DNA of 64,000 nt from Bacteroides sp. (GCA_023666835.1 JAMPBJ010000002.1:1-64000); one strand, 5' to 3'. Shown: positions 16,719 through 26,262, counted from the first letter of the stretch. A program made the numbers and translations. The notes: generated from the letters alone by a model not told the origin.

Positions 16719-17945
16719 TCAGTTTTGATGGGCGACTAACCGGGCTATTTCCACGATGGTGTCGGTGGCTTTTTCCATGGATTTCACCGGCACGAACTCA
16801 TAGCGGCCGTGGAAGTTGAGGCCACCGGCGAAGATGTTGGGGCAGGGGAGACCCATGAAAGAGAGTTGTGCACCGTCTGTTCCGCCACGTATGGGCACTA
16901 CCTTAGGGGTGACGCCTACATTTTCCATTGCTTTGATGGCGATGTCGATGATGTGTTTGACCGGTTCGATTTTTTCGCGCATGTTGTAGTACTGGTCGTT
17001 GATTTCGAGCGAGGCGACACCGGGGAATTCGTTATTGATCTTTCGGGTGAGGTGTTCGAATTCTTTTTTGCGGCGCTCGAAGCGGTCGCGGTCGTGGTCG
17101 CGGATGATGTAGGTGAGCACGGTTTTTTCGACAGTGCCTTCGATGTTGACCAGATGGTAGAAGCCTTCATAGCCTTCGGTATGTTCGGGCGTTTCCCAAC
17201 GCGGAAGCATGATGGCAAATTGGTTGGCGATGCGTATCGAGTTGATCATCTTGTGTTTGGCATAGCCCGGATGAACGTTGCGGCCGGTGAATGTGACGCG
17301 AGCCACGGCAGCGTTGAAGTTTTCATATTCGAGCTCGCCGATCTCTCCACCATCCATGGTGTAGGCCCAGTCGGCTGCGAAGCGCTTCACGTCGAACTTG
17401 TGGGCTCCTTTGCCTATCTCTTCGTCGGGATTGAAGGCGATGCGAATTTTGCCGTGGACGATTTCGGGATGTTTTTTGAGATAGTCAATGGCGGTGATGA
17501 TTTCGGCGATGCCGGCTTTGTCGTCGGCACCAAGGAGGGTGTTGCCGTCGGTGACGATCAGATCCTGACCGATGTAGTGGTTGAGTTCGGGAAACTCAGA
17601 GGGACGGAGCGCAATATCCTTGTCGGCATTGAGCACGATGTCGCCACCGGGGTAAGATTCGACGATGCGGGGAGCGACGTGGCGGCCGCTCATGTCGGGC
17701 GATGTGTCGAGGTGGGCGATGAAGCCGACGGTGGGGATGTCGGTGCGGTCAGTGTTGGCGGGGAGGGAGGCCATGAGGTAGCCGTTTTCGTCGAGAGAGA
17801 TTTCGTTGAGGCCAAGCTCGCGGAGCTCTTTTTCGAGGTGTTGTGCAAAAATCATCTGACCCGGAGTGGAAGGGGTCATGTTGGTCAACTCATCGGATTG
17901 AGTGTCGAATTTGACGTATTGGAGAAAGCGGTCTACTACGGTCAT
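16719..17945 (-). CDS. pepT: peptidase T (tripeptide aminopeptidase)
   Basis: 408 residues, the usual PepT length. M20 metallopeptidase landmarks: [10 protein letters not shown] (first zinc His and catalytic Asp), [13 protein letters not shown] (bridging Asp), [15 protein letters not shown] (catalytic Glu and zinc Glu), and a C-terminal [20 protein letters not shown] with the PepT-type ending. It releases N-terminal residues from tripeptides in the cytoplasm using two zinc ions. First gene of the pepT-miaA operon. Confidence 0.96.
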   Translation of the reverse strand: MTVVDRFLQYVKFDTQSDELTNMTPSTPGQMIFAQHLEKELRELGLNEISLDENGYLMASLPANTDRTDIPTVGFIAHLDTSPDMSGRHVAPRIVESYPGGDIVLNADKDIALRPSEFPELNHYIGQDLIVTDGNTLLGADDKAGIAEIITAIDYLKKHPEIVHGKIRIAFNPDEEIGKGAHKFDVKRFAADWAYTMDGGEIGELEYENFNAAVARVTFTGRNVHPGYAKHKMINSIRIANQFAIMLPRWETPEHTEGYEGFYHLVNIEGTVEKTVLTYIIRDHDRDRFERRKKEFEHLTRKINNEFPGVASLEINDQYYNMREKIEPVKHIIDIAIKAMENVGVTPKVVPIRGGTDGAQLSFMGLPCPNIFAGGLNFHGRYEFVPVKSMEKATDTIVEIARLVAHQN

Positions 17946-17992
17946 GGTATGTGATAGTTTAAAATGCTTTAAATTGCTTTGATATGTGTTTG

Positions 17993-18000
17993 CAAATTTA
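17993..18000 (-). promoter_or_regulatory. -7 promoter box for pepT-miaA
   Basis: Minus-strand TAAATTTG, an exact TAnnTTTG match, about 48 nt before the pepT ATG. No convincing -33 box. Confidence 0.5.
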
Positions 18001-18049
18001 CAAAATCTTTATGGAAATATGATGGATGGAGTGTAAATTTGTGGTCGAT

Positions 18050-18520
18050 ATGTTTTCGTCGATAGAAATATATGTGTATGCACTGCTTCTGGCCGTCGGA
18101 GTGGTGGCGCTTTGTGTGCGACCGAGTCGGCACGGACATGCCCGACAATATCTGCTTGAGGGAGTGCTGTGTCGCTTTGAAGCCGAAGGGTCTCCACGGC
18201 CGGGTGAAAGTGGTGTTAAGCTTGCCTGTCAGGCTAATGGCGACGTGCTGCTGACGCGCTACGGCATCGAGGGACTTCGTCAGGGCGGGGCATTGAGTCT
18301 GGCCGTGACGGTGGCTGATTTTGATGTGACAATAGAGGAGCGATGTGTGATGTCGGCTGACGGCGAGCCTGTGGACACGGCTTTGTTTACGCTTGAATTT
18401 CTGGGCAAGGAGCGTTATCATATCCGCTACAGCAGCGAGTGGACGTCGACGGCTGTGGCCTTCACTCTGTCGAACCGGGAGGGGATGGAATTGGATAAAC
18501 GGCTGAGGGTGGACTCGTAA
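18050..18520 (+). CDS. hypothetical membrane-anchored protein
   Basis: 156 residues from the ATG at 18050. An ATG at 18026 is in frame but would span a TAAATTTG promoter-like box at 18034-18041. One N-terminal membrane helix (YVYALLLAVGVVALCV) is followed by a soluble domain of ~115 residues rich in beta-prone stretches (GALSLAVTVADFDVTIEE, YHIRYSSEW). I do not recognise a family. It is divergent from pepT and followed by a G-rich repeat. The hydrophobic helix and balanced composition make it more likely coding than the opposite-strand frame. Confidence 0.6.
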   Translation: MFSSIEIYVYALLLAVGVVALCVRPSRHGHARQYLLEGVLCRFEAEGSPRPGESGVKLACQANGDVLLTRYGIEGLRQGGALSLAVTVADFDVTIEERCVMSADGEPVDTALFTLEFLGKERYHIRYSSEWTSTAVAFTLSNREGMELDKRLRVDS

Positions 18521-18600
18521 GGGATTAGGAATTGGGTGGGAATTTTGGGAGTTATGGGAAATTGGGGGGATTTTTTGTAGGGTGGGTTTTATTTTTTAGA
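18517..18600 (+). repeat. dispersed G-rich intergenic repeat, copy 3
   Basis: Contains GGGATTAGGAATTGGGTGGG followed by TTTTGGGAGTTATGGGAAATTGGG and T-rich sequence, the same order of blocks as copies at 37990 and 41195. No 24-nt hairpin module is present here. Confidence 0.5.
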
Positions 18601-18645
18601 TTTGTGGGTGATGGTTTGGAATTTTTCTTTAATACGTGAAGGAGT

Positions 18646-19353
18646 ATGGGGCGGACTTGGGTAGAGGCTGCTGAAATGAGTCTTGGGCGGTTGATTCTTG
18701 AGGGATTGCCTGAGGATGATCTTGTGGAGTGGGTGGTGTATGACTCGGCTCACAATGGGATTGCGCGTATGGGTGATGGCTGGAAGCGGATATCGGATAC
18801 GTACTTGACGGAGGAGGATCTGCAACGTGATGTAGCTGATTTGAGCAGCTCGATTGCGGCTTTGGCGCTGATTGACCGCCGTAGCGGTGATGCTATAGGG
18901 ATGTTGCTGGTGTATAGAACTCGGGAGTGGCAGCTGTCGGTTCACGGCGGAGGATGGAGTTTTGCCGAGCGCGGGCCGATGATATATTTGCGTGCGATGC
19001 AGTTGTTGATGCGTCACATGCTGGCATTCGGGTTCAGTGTCACAAGTTCGGCGGTGGATAATCCGCGAGCCGTGCGGTTTATGAAAGCTGTGGGCTTCCG
19101 CGTGTACAGCTACCGCGACGAACGCACACACTACTATATCAACCGGCGCACGCTGGAGGCACGCGTCGGAAAGCGGAAAAATAACGGGCGAGATGCTGCG
19201 TCAGTGGAGGCCGGCAAGAAGGGCGGTGGAGATGACCATGTAGATGACCATGCCGATGATGTCGTTGGTGATGGATATGAACGGGCCGGTGGCCAGAGCC
19301 GGGTCGACCTTGAATCGTTCGAGCATCAGGGGAACGAATGTGCCGAAGACTGA
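18646..19353 (+). CDS. probable GNAT-type acetyltransferase
   Basis: 235 residues from ATG 18646; a second ATG is at 18676. The recognisable GNAT part is the second half: a predicted helix (YLRAMQLLMRHMLAFGF) and VDNPRAVRFMKAVGFRVYSYR, which resembles the N-x-x-A-x-x-F/Y...GF acetyl-CoA-side motif. Substrate unknown. The last ~50 codons are antisense to the 3' end of mgtE and are compositionally odd (GGGDDHVDDHADDVV), so the functional protein may end near residue 185 and the tail be read-through after loss of an earlier stop. Confidence 0.6.
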   Translation: MGRTWVEAAEMSLGRLILEGLPEDDLVEWVVYDSAHNGIARMGDGWKRISDTYLTEEDLQRDVADLSSSIAALALIDRRSGDAIGMLLVYRTREWQLSVHGGGWSFAERGPMIYLRAMQLLMRHMLAFGFSVTSSAVDNPRAVRFMKAVGFRVYSYRDERTHYYINRRTLEARVGKRKNNGRDAASVEAGKKGGGDDHVDDHADDVVGDGYERAGGQSRVDLESFEHQGNECAED

Positions 19354-20562
19354 TGCGAAGATCACGACACCCATGAGTGAAAGCGATACCGAGAGGGTGA
19401 CTTCAAAGTCGATTCCCCCGAAGAAATAGTTGTAGGCAAATACGAGCAGCGAGATGATGCAGCCGTTGATGATGCCGATGCCGAGCTCTTTGATGAGCTG
19501 TCGTACGGAGTTGCGAATGTCGAGCGAGCCGTTGGCAAGGCCCTGCACGACGATGGCCGATGACTGAGTTCCGACATTACCCCCCGTACCGCCGATGAGG
19601 GGGATGAAGAGGGCAAGAGCCGGGTCGAGAGCCAGGCGGCCTTCGAATTTGTGGAGAATCATTGAAGTGCCGATACCACCCACCATGCCGATGAGGAGCC
19701 AGGGCAGACGGGCTTTGGTCTGGGTCAGAAGCGAGTCATCGGTTTCGACGTCGCTCGACAGACCGGAAGCCAACTGGTAGTCGCGTTCGGATGATTCGCG
19801 CACTTGGTCCATGACATCGTCGACGGTGATGCGACCCAGCAGACGGCCTATTGAGTCGATTACGGGCATGGCCACGAGGTCGTATTTCTCGAAATCGAGG
19901 GCCACGTCGTCGATGGGCGTGTCGGCTTTCACGGCCACAGGATCGGCGTCCATGACGTGTTTGATTTTGGACACCGACGGGTCGGTGATGAGTTTTTTGA
20001 GCGAGAGGACTCCTTTGAGTTTATAGTCGTTGTCGACGACGTAGACATAGTAGATTTCGTCGATATCCTCGGCCTGCATGCGCATTTGTTTGATGCATTC
20101 GGGCATGGACCAGTTTTCGTTGACCACGATCATTTCGGTGCCCATAAGGCCGCCGGCGGTGTCCTCGTCGTACTTGAGGAGGTCGATGATGTCGCCGGCC
20201 TGTTCGACGTCGTCGATGTGGGATAGAATTTCGTCGCGGTCCTCTTCATCGAGTTCCTGGATGATGTCGACGGCGTCGTCGGTGTCGAGATGGTCGATGA
20301 ACTGCTTGGCGATCTCCTCGGCCGGCATTGTGGAGAGGAGTTTGCGGCGGTCGTCCTCGTCGAGTTCCATGAGTACGTCGGCAGCCACTTCGCGGTCGAG
20401 CAGCTTGTAGAGGAATTCAGCTTCGTTGAGATGAAGTTCCTGATACAGCTCGGCGATGTCGGCCGGGTGAAGGTCGGCAAGTTCGCGGCGAGCGGCTTCG
20501 GTGTCGCCGTCGTTGATGATCTTGCGGATATATTCGAGGTATTCGGGAGTGAATTCTTTCAT
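19201..20562 (-). CDS. mgtE: magnesium transporter MgtE
   Basis: 453 residues from the ATG at 20562; open frame upstream of it overlaps rsmA and is not real. Domain order is classical MgtE: N-domain (~1-125, LHPADIAELYQEL and DDAVDIIQELDEEDRDEIL), two CBS domains (~130-255, including VVDNDYKLKGVLSLKKL and MPVIDSIGRLLGRITVDDVM), then five membrane helices starting LPWLLIGMVGGIG. The pore region has LIGGTGGNVGTQSSAIVVQG. It imports Mg2+ and is gated by Mg2+ binding to the N/CBS domains. It lies 17 nt after rsmA. Its 3' end overlaps the convergent GNAT-like gene by 153 nt. Confidence 0.95.
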   Translation of the reverse strand: MKEFTPEYLEYIRKIINDGDTEAARRELADLHPADIAELYQELHLNEAEFLYKLLDREVAADVLMELDEDDRRKLLSTMPAEEIAKQFIDHLDTDDAVDIIQELDEEDRDEILSHIDDVEQAGDIIDLLKYDEDTAGGLMGTEMIVVNENWSMPECIKQMRMQAEDIDEIYYVYVVDNDYKLKGVLSLKKLITDPSVSKIKHVMDADPVAVKADTPIDDVALDFEKYDLVAMPVIDSIGRLLGRITVDDVMDQVRESSERDYQLASGLSSDVETDDSLLTQTKARLPWLLIGMVGGIGTSMILHKFEGRLALDPALALFIPLIGGTGGNVGTQSSAIVVQGLANGSLDIRNSVRQLIKELGIGIINGCIISLLVFAYNYFFGGIDFEVTLSVSLSLMGVVIFASVFGTFVPLMLERFKVDPALATGPFISITNDIIGMVIYMVISTALLAGLH

Positions 20563-20579
20563 GACTGATTGGCGATGAG

Positions 20580-21371
20580 TCAGCCGCGGGAGGCTGCGAT
20601 GAGATTGGTAAGAGTGATGAATTCTTCGACCGAAAGCTGTTCGGGGCGTTTGTCGAGCAGAGGAGAGGCGGGAGGAGTGGCGCCCGGGGGAAGGAGACCG
20701 CGGACGGAGTTGCGTATGGTTTTGCGTCGCTGGCCGAATGTGGTTTTGACCACAGATTTGAAGAGCCGCTGGTCGCATCCGAGGTCGGTGGTGGCGTTGC
20801 GGGTCATGCGGATGACACCGCTTTTCACCTTTGGAGGGGGATTGAACACGGATTCGCTGACGGTGAACAGGTATTCGATGTCGTACCATGCCTGAAGCAG
20901 TACGCTTAGGATGCTGCGGGCTTTGGTGCCCGGAGGGGCGGCGAGGCGCTCGGCCACTTCTCGCTGGAGCATGCCAGAGCAGCAGACCACGCGGTCTTTG
21001 TAGTCGAGCACGTGGAAGAAGATCTGGGAGGAGATGTTGTAGGGGTAGTTGCCAATGACGCAGAAAGGTTCGGAGCCGGGGAAGACATCGTTGAGGTCGG
21101 TGCGGAGAAAGTCGCAGGCAAGGATGCGGTTTTGCTTGGCGAGGACGGGGAAGTTGGCACGAAGGTAATCAACGCTCTCGTTGTCGATTTCGGCCACTTT
21201 GACATCGTGGCCTGCTTCGAGTAGAAATTGGGTCAGCACACCCATACCCGGACCGACTTCGATGACGGGCAGGCCGACATAATCGTCGAGGGTGGCAGCG
21301 ATGCGTCGGGCCACCGACAAGTCGGTGAGGAAGTGCTGTCCGAGAGCTTTCTTTGGCTTGACTTTCTGCAT
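20580..21371 (-). CDS. rsmA: 16S rRNA (adenine1518/1519-N6)-dimethyltransferase RsmA (KsgA)
   Basis: 263 residues from ATG 21371. An in-frame ATG at 21416 is rejected because the promoter at 21414-21421 covers it. KsgA features: KKALGQHFLTD, the SAM loop VIEVGPGMGVLT, GNYPYNISSQI (catalytic NxPY), MLQREVAERL and a C-terminal FGQRRKTIRNSVR. It dimethylates two adjacent adenines in the 3' hairpin of 16S rRNA during 30S maturation. First gene of an rsmA-mgtE operon. Confidence 0.96.
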   Translation of the reverse strand: MQKVKPKKALGQHFLTDLSVARRIAATLDDYVGLPVIEVGPGMGVLTQFLLEAGHDVKVAEIDNESVDYLRANFPVLAKQNRILACDFLRTDLNDVFPGSEPFCVIGNYPYNISSQIFFHVLDYKDRVVCCSGMLQREVAERLAAPPGTKARSILSVLLQAWYDIEYLFTVSESVFNPPPKVKSGVIRMTRNATTDLGCDQRLFKSVVKTTFGQRRKTIRNSVRGLLPPGATPPASPLLDKRPEQLSVEEFITLTNLIAASRG

Positions 21372-21413
21372 GGTCGTGGAGCGTTGTGTGGCCCAAGGGT
21401 CACGGATAGATTG

Positions 21414-21421
21414 CAAAGGTA
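21414..21421 (-). promoter_or_regulatory. -7 promoter box for rsmA-mgtE
   Basis: Minus-strand TACCTTTG, an exact TAnnTTTG match, placing the transcript start near 21407, about 36 nt before the rsmA ATG. Confidence 0.65.
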
Positions 21422-21465
21422 AGGAAAAATAAAAGAAAACGGTGGGATAATGGCGGAAATTTGTC

Positions 21466-21473
21466 TAAATTTG
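21466..21473 (+). promoter_or_regulatory. -7 promoter box for the S1/P1-type nuclease gene
   Basis: TAAATTTG matches TAnnTTTG. It lies 47 nt before the nuclease ATG and is divergent from the rsmA promoter. Confidence 0.55.
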
Positions 21474-21519
21474 CAGTTAAATAAACAAACCAATTATTAG
21501 ACAAACTCTTAGACGGATT

Positions 21520-22335
21520 ATGAAACGGATTTTGCTATTCGGGATGCTCGTGACGATGGGCATCAGCGCATTTGGATGGAGTCAGAAAGGTCATGACGTG
21601 ACGGCCTACATAGCTGAGCAGCATCTGACTCCGGCGGCAAAACAGGCTGTGGACAATATACTTTCGGGACGATCGATGGTGTATTGGGCCAACTGGCTCG
21701 ACAATGCGAGTCATACGCCGGAATATGCCTACAGCAAGACGTGGCACTACAAAAACATTGACGAAGGCGAGCAATATGAGGAGTCCAAGGCCAATCCGGC
21801 AGGCGATGCCGTGACCGCCATCAAGGCTCAGATAGAGAAGCTGTCGGACGCATCGGCTACGGATACCGACCGCGAGCTGGCCATGAAGATATTGGTGCAC
21901 GTGATGGGCGACATGCATCAGCCGCTGCACATGGGCCACGCTACGGATCTGGGTGGCAATCGCACTAAAGTGAAATTTTTCGGCCGTGACACCAACCTTC
22001 ATTCAGTGTGGGACGGCAGTATCGTAGAGTCGGGCCACAAATGGAGCTATTCGGAGTGGCAGGAGCAGATCGACAGGGTGAGTCCCGAGGAAGTTCAGGC
22101 CATAGTGGCCGGTACAATAGATGACTGGGCCAAGGAGACGATGCTTGAAGCTGCGCAGGTGTATCGGTTTACGAAGCCGGGCGACAATTTGTCGTATAAC
22201 GAGGTGGCTCGCTGGACTCCGGTTGTGGAAACCCAGTTGCTTCGCGGAGGTCTGCGTTTGGCATATGTGCTCAATATGCTGTTTGACAGCGAGTATGCAG
22301 CTGCCAATACGGCGCCTTACGTTCCGGCAAAGTAA
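21520..22335 (+). CDS. secreted S1/P1-type nuclease
   Basis: 271 residues with a signal peptide (MKRILLFGMLVTMGISAFG). The mature protein begins WSQKGHDVTAYIAEQHL; in this family the N-terminal Trp and the nearby His are zinc ligands. Other ligands are visible in WLDN, KTWHYKN, HVMGDMHQPLHMGHATDLGGN and LHSVWDGSIVE. Three zinc ions would cleave single-stranded DNA/RNA and 3'-nucleotides, so the enzyme likely scavenges nucleic acids in the periplasm or outside. Monocistronic, followed by a terminator shared with the convergent NlpC gene. Confidence 0.93.
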   Translation: MKRILLFGMLVTMGISAFGWSQKGHDVTAYIAEQHLTPAAKQAVDNILSGRSMVYWANWLDNASHTPEYAYSKTWHYKNIDEGEQYEESKANPAGDAVTAIKAQIEKLSDASATDTDRELAMKILVHVMGDMHQPLHMGHATDLGGNRTKVKFFGRDTNLHSVWDGSIVESGHKWSYSEWQEQIDRVSPEEVQAIVAGTIDDWAKETMLEAAQVYRFTKPGDNLSYNEVARWTPVVETQLLRGGLRLAYVLNMLFDSEYAAANTAPYVPAK

Positions 22336-22356
22336 ATATTCTAAATAAAAAATACT

Positions 22357-22404
22357 GAATCCCTGCATTTGGGCTCGAAAACCGGGCCGTGAATGCAGGG
22401 ATTC
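22357..22404. terminator. bidirectional terminator hairpin
   Basis: A 13-bp stem, GAATCCCTGCATT at 22357 and AATGCAGGGATTC at 22392, between two convergent genes. A second small hairpin (GGGCTCG..CGGGCC) sits in its loop. Short T/A runs lie on both sides. Confidence 0.8.
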
Positions 22405-22442
22405 GTCTTTCAACTATTATTTAGAAGTCGGAGTTTAGTGGG

Positions 22443-23021
22443 TCAGATGACTCGTTTGGCTCCGATGTAGTTTCGGCTGTAGTAGCCGTTGTCGGGGAAT
22501 TTCTGGTAGGCGATGCCTTTCTTTGTGGAAGCGTGGATGAAGGTCATCGAATTGTTTTCTTTGTCGACGGAGTGGACGATACCCACGTGGCCTACAACGC
22601 CTTTCTTGGTTCGGGGGCTTGAGAAGAATACCAGGTCGCCGGGCTGGAGGTCGGGAATTTCAACTTTGTCGCCGATGTTGTATTGCATTCGTGATGTGCG
22701 GGGGAGGTCAATGCCGTGCTGACGGAATACGTAGCTGGTGAAACCGCTGCAGTCGAAGTTTTTTGGTCCGACGGCGCCCCAGACGTATTTACGGCCGAGC
22801 AGCGTCGACGCGAACTTGGTCAGGTCATCGACTTTGAAAGCGTCTTCTGGGTCAGTGTAGCCGAGGATGCCGAGCGAGTCGGGATCGATGGCGAGGGTGA
22901 GCGAGGTCGGTTGTTCGATGACGAGCGAGGGTTCGTTGGCCGCTGATTTATTGAGATTGCTTGTTGCTGAGATTGTGAGTGTGGTTGCGATAAGGGTGGC
23001 AAAAGCCAAAAATTTCATCAT
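22443..23021 (-). CDS. NlpC/P60 family cell-wall peptidase, secreted
   Basis: 192 residues with an N-terminal signal peptide (MMKFLAFATLIATTLTISA). The NlpC/P60 domain covers ~66-185: YVWGAVGPKNFDCSGFTSYVF with catalytic Cys 91, DLQPGDLVFFSS, and GHVGIVHSVD with catalytic His 145. These enzymes cut D-Glu-gamma-diaminopimelate or related bonds in peptidoglycan stem peptides. No SH3 domain is visible, so targeting is unclear. Upstream, 23022-23306 contains only AT-rich sequence with no gene I can support. Confidence 0.93.
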   Translation of the reverse strand: MMKFLAFATLIATTLTISATSNLNKSAANEPSLVIEQPTSLTLAIDPDSLGILGYTDPEDAFKVDDLTKFASTLLGRKYVWGAVGPKNFDCSGFTSYVFRQHGIDLPRTSRMQYNIGDKVEIPDLQPGDLVFFSSPRTKKGVVGHVGIVHSVDKENNSMTFIHASTKKGIAYQKFPDNGYYSRNYIGAKRVI

Positions 23022-23306
23022 AATATATATGTGTGTTTCTTATGGTTTCTCATCGGGAGCCGAGGGTCGTCGCGACGGTGGCAGGTCGATGATATGTGTG
23101 TGTTTCTCTGTTTTCTTTTACAAAGTAACAAAATAACCGAAGAAAATACAATAGGGTGAAATTGCATTAACCTAAGAGATCTTAAAATTGGGAGCCGCTG
23201 TGGGGTTGAATTTTAACAGTTTTGCGATTGTGGTGATGCAAGCCGTTGATTGTTAATGCGTAGTGGAGGGAAGGTGGCTTTTAGCGATTGCAAATATTTG
23301 CCTTGT

Positions 23307-25985
23307 TTAACGTAGTGTTTTAGATTCTTTATATGTCAGTCGCATGAGCTCACCGATGAGTAGCACGGGCGATGTGATGAGGATGATCACGAGCCAGTCG
23401 ATTAGGCTGATGCGTGTGATGCTGAAGGCCTGACCGAAGAATGTGACTATCAGGATCTGACCGATGAGGATGGTGATGACTATAGCGATGAATTCGCTGC
23501 AGTGGGCCAGATGGAAGGCTGAGCGGTGAGATCCGAAAGCGCGGGCGTTGAAAATGTTCCAGAGCTGGAGCATGATGAAGAAAGTGAAGAAGAGGGCCAG
23601 CTCGTAGGGTGAGAGGAGTTTTTCGGGCTGGAGAGTGATGTGGCAGAAGTCGGAAATGCGTGTGATTGTGGCGTGTTCGAGTGTGAACAGCAGAGCAAGG
23701 AGCACGATAGCGAAGATCGTGCCGGTGAAGAGGATGTTGCGGGCCATCGGCGGAGTGATTATGAAGGCTGTGCGCTTGCGTGGGCGCTCCTTGAGGACGC
23801 TGCGAGATGGGGGCAGTGAGGCGAGAGCCATGGCGGCGAAGGTGTCCATGATCAGGTTGACCCAGAGCATCTGAGTGACGGTGAGGGGGCTTTGAGAGCC
23901 CATGAACGAGCCGATCATGACGGTAAGACATGCGGCGATGTTGACGGTGAGCTGGAAGAGGATGAAGCGCTGGATGTTGCGGTAGAGCGAGCGTCCCCAT
24001 ACCACGGCGTTGGTAATGCCTGAGAATGAGTTGTTGAGGATGGTGATGTCGCTGGCTTCCTTGGCCACGGCAGTGCCGTCGCCCATCGAGAGGCCGACGT
24101 GGGCGGCTTTGAGGGCCGGAGCGTCGTTTGTGCCGTCGCCTGTGACGGCCACGACTTCGCCATTGGCCTGCAAGGCTTCGACGAGTCGACGCTTGTCCAT
24201 TGGGCGGGCGCGAGCTATGATTTTCCAGTCGGAGCAATGGCGGCGGAGATCTTCGTCCGACATTTTGGCTATGGCTTCGCCGGTGGTGATGTTTTTATCG
24301 GAGTCGGACGCAGTCCACAGACCTATGCGTCGGGCTATTTCGGTGGCTGTGGCCGGAGTGTCGCCGGTGACGATTTTGATTTTTATGCCCGCGCCGAGGG
24401 CTTCGCGGATTGCCGGGGGCACATCTTCGCGCACGGGGTCGCTGATGGCTGCCACCATGTCGAACCGCAGATCGGGGGCTGTCAGTTTGTCGCCGTCGAT
24501 CGGATCCTGGCCCGGGGCGAGAGGCATCGATGCGAAGCCGAGTGTGCGCATGGCTTGTCCTTGGTATGACGAAAGCATGTGTTGGAGATCGCTGCGGTCG
24601 AATTTTTCGTCGTCGTGGTTGCAGAGTGAATATACGATTTCGGGAGCTCCTTTGACGACGAGACGGCGGCCGGAGTCGGATTCGATGACCGTGGCCATGA
24701 GTTTGCGCTCGGTGGAGAAGGGGAGTTCGTCGACGCGTTTGTAGCTGTCGCGTAATCTCCGGTAGTCGATGCCCTTTTCGGCCATCCAGAGCAGGAGGGC
24801 TCCTTCGGTGGGATTGCCGAGAATGGTGACGGGCCGGCCGGTATTGGAATCGTCGAGATTTGCCGTGGAGTTCAGGGCCATGTCGATGGCAGCTTGCTCG
24901 GGTGTGATATCAGAGAGAAATTGCAACTCAGACACTTGCATGCGGTTGGCTGTCAAAGTGCCGGTCTTGTCGGTGCATATTACGGTGACGGCTCCCATGG
25001 TTTCGCAGGCGTGCATTTTGCGCACGAGGTTGGCCGAACGAAGCATTCGGCGCATACTGTAGGCCAGGCTAAGTGTAACGGCCATCGGCAGCCCTTCGGG
25101 CACGGAGCATACGACCAGCGTGACGGCCAGCATGAGGCTTTGAAGCAGGAAGGTGGAGAAGTCGATCCAATCGGTGATAGAACCGTGGGAGGAAAGGTAG
25201 ATCGTTACGCGGCCTACAATTACCAGTGCACCAATGATGTAGCTGGCTATGGATATCAGTCGGCTAAGGCGGTCGAGTTGTTCGTTGAGCGGTGTCTTGA
25301 CGCTGTTGTCGATGCGGGCGGCGGTGAAAACTTTGCCGGCTTCGGTGGCATCGCCCACGGCTTCGACCACAGCTACCCCATGACCTTCGGCCACTTTTGT
25401 GCCGCGGAGCACTTCGTCGGTGGGGAAAGTGGCTTCGGGATCACGTTGCGAAGGATCGGCGCTTTTGTGGCAAATCGGTTCGCCGGTGAGGGTCGATTCG
25501 TCGACGCTCAGTCGGGTGGATTGCAGCAATCTGGCGTCGGCCGGGATCTCCTCGCCGGTGTTGATGTGGATGATGTCGCCCACCACGACATCGCGTCGGG
25601 GCAGAGATGTCAGCTTGCCATTTCGCACCACCTGCACCGGATCGTCGTCGCTGATTTTGTTGAGCACTGCAAACTCCTTTTCGGCACGGTATTCAAATAT
25701 GAATCCGAGTCCGGTGGCCAGAAAGATGGCTGCAAAAATGCCGGCAGGTTCGATGAAAACGCTGCGGCTGTGGTGAAGGCCTAAGTATTCATAGCATGAG
25801 ATGCCTACGGAGAGCAATCCGGCCACCATCAGGATGATGATGAGCGGGTCGCGGAATTTTTCAAGCAGTTGCATCCACACCGATTCTTTTTCGGGGGGCG
25901 TCAGTATATTGGCTCCGTGGATACGGCGGCTCTCTTCAGCCTGGGCCGTTGTGAGGCCGTTCATTTGGTTATGGTCGATAGTCAT
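23307..25985 (-). CDS. calcium-translocating P-type ATPase (PMCA/SERCA-type)
   Basis: 892 residues. The order is typical of P2 ATPases: actuator motif LTGEPICHKS, M4 with VCSVPEGLPMAVTLSLAYSM, phosphorylation site ICTDKTGTLT, nucleotide-binding VVKGAPE, hinge VTGDGTNDAPALK, and M6 with LWVNLIMDTFAAMAL. PEGL in M4 plus N..MD in M6 match the Ca2+ site of SERCA/PMCA pumps, so Ca2+ export is the best call. The soluble N-terminus carries the LTxxQxxxxRxxxGxN cation-ATPase motif. It follows a small TPR gene by 13 nt and is probably co-transcribed with it. Confidence 0.93.
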   Translation of the reverse strand: MTIDHNQMNGLTTAQAEESRRIHGANILTPPEKESVWMQLLEKFRDPLIIILMVAGLLSVGISCYEYLGLHHSRSVFIEPAGIFAAIFLATGLGFIFEYRAEKEFAVLNKISDDDPVQVVRNGKLTSLPRRDVVVGDIIHINTGEEIPADARLLQSTRLSVDESTLTGEPICHKSADPSQRDPEATFPTDEVLRGTKVAEGHGVAVVEAVGDATEAGKVFTAARIDNSVKTPLNEQLDRLSRLISIASYIIGALVIVGRVTIYLSSHGSITDWIDFSTFLLQSLMLAVTLVVCSVPEGLPMAVTLSLAYSMRRMLRSANLVRKMHACETMGAVTVICTDKTGTLTANRMQVSELQFLSDITPEQAAIDMALNSTANLDDSNTGRPVTILGNPTEGALLLWMAEKGIDYRRLRDSYKRVDELPFSTERKLMATVIESDSGRRLVVKGAPEIVYSLCNHDDEKFDRSDLQHMLSSYQGQAMRTLGFASMPLAPGQDPIDGDKLTAPDLRFDMVAAISDPVREDVPPAIREALGAGIKIKIVTGDTPATATEIARRIGLWTASDSDKNITTGEAIAKMSDEDLRRHCSDWKIIARARPMDKRRLVEALQANGEVVAVTGDGTNDAPALKAAHVGLSMGDGTAVAKEASDITILNNSFSGITNAVVWGRSLYRNIQRFILFQLTVNIAACLTVMIGSFMGSQSPLTVTQMLWVNLIMDTFAAMALASLPPSRSVLKERPRKRTAFIITPPMARNILFTGTIFAIVLLALLFTLEHATITRISDFCHITLQPEKLLSPYELALFFTFFIMLQLWNIFNARAFGSHRSAFHLAHCSEFIAIVITILIGQILIVTFFGQAFSITRISLIDWLVIILITSPVLLIGELMRLTYKESKTLR

Positions 25986-25998
25986 CCGATGGCAATGG

Positions 25999-26262
25999 TC
26001 AAGGGTTCAACAGGTCAGGATTGAAAAAGTCTTCTATGTCGCGTGCATTTTCCAGTGCCATTGCGGCGGGGCTGTCAGGGTCGATCAGTGAGGCGGCGGC
26101 ATAGTCGGAAGTGGCAAGCGATCTGTGGCCAAGCCGCCAATGCAATTTGCCGCGCTGAAAGAGGGCTTCGGCGTTGTCGGGATGCGTGGCAATGAAGCTG
26201 TTAAGCAGAACTATTGCTTCTTCCGGATTGTTGACTTTTAAAATATCTTCGAGGTCTGTCAT
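25999..26262 (-). CDS. small TPR-repeat protein
   Basis: 87 residues from ATG 26262, after a promoter at 26297-26304. It holds about two tetratricopeptide-like repeats (PEEAIVLLNSFIATHPDNAEALFQRG and WRLGHRSLATSDYAAASLIDP; consensus A/G/P positions seen). No signal peptide, so cytoplasmic. Such proteins mediate protein-protein contacts. It precedes the Ca2+ pump gene by 13 nt; whether they interact is unknown. Confidence 0.75.
   Translation of the reverse strand: MTDLEDILKVNNPEEAIVLLNSFIATHPDNAEALFQRGKLHWRLGHRSLATSDYAAASLIDPDSPAAMALENARDIEDFFNPDLLNP

Noticed and set aside
16809..17954. A 381-codon open frame on the + strand
   Set aside because: Antisense to pepT, whose catalytic motifs are intact; composition rich in Val/Asp/Phe/Gly and no domain.
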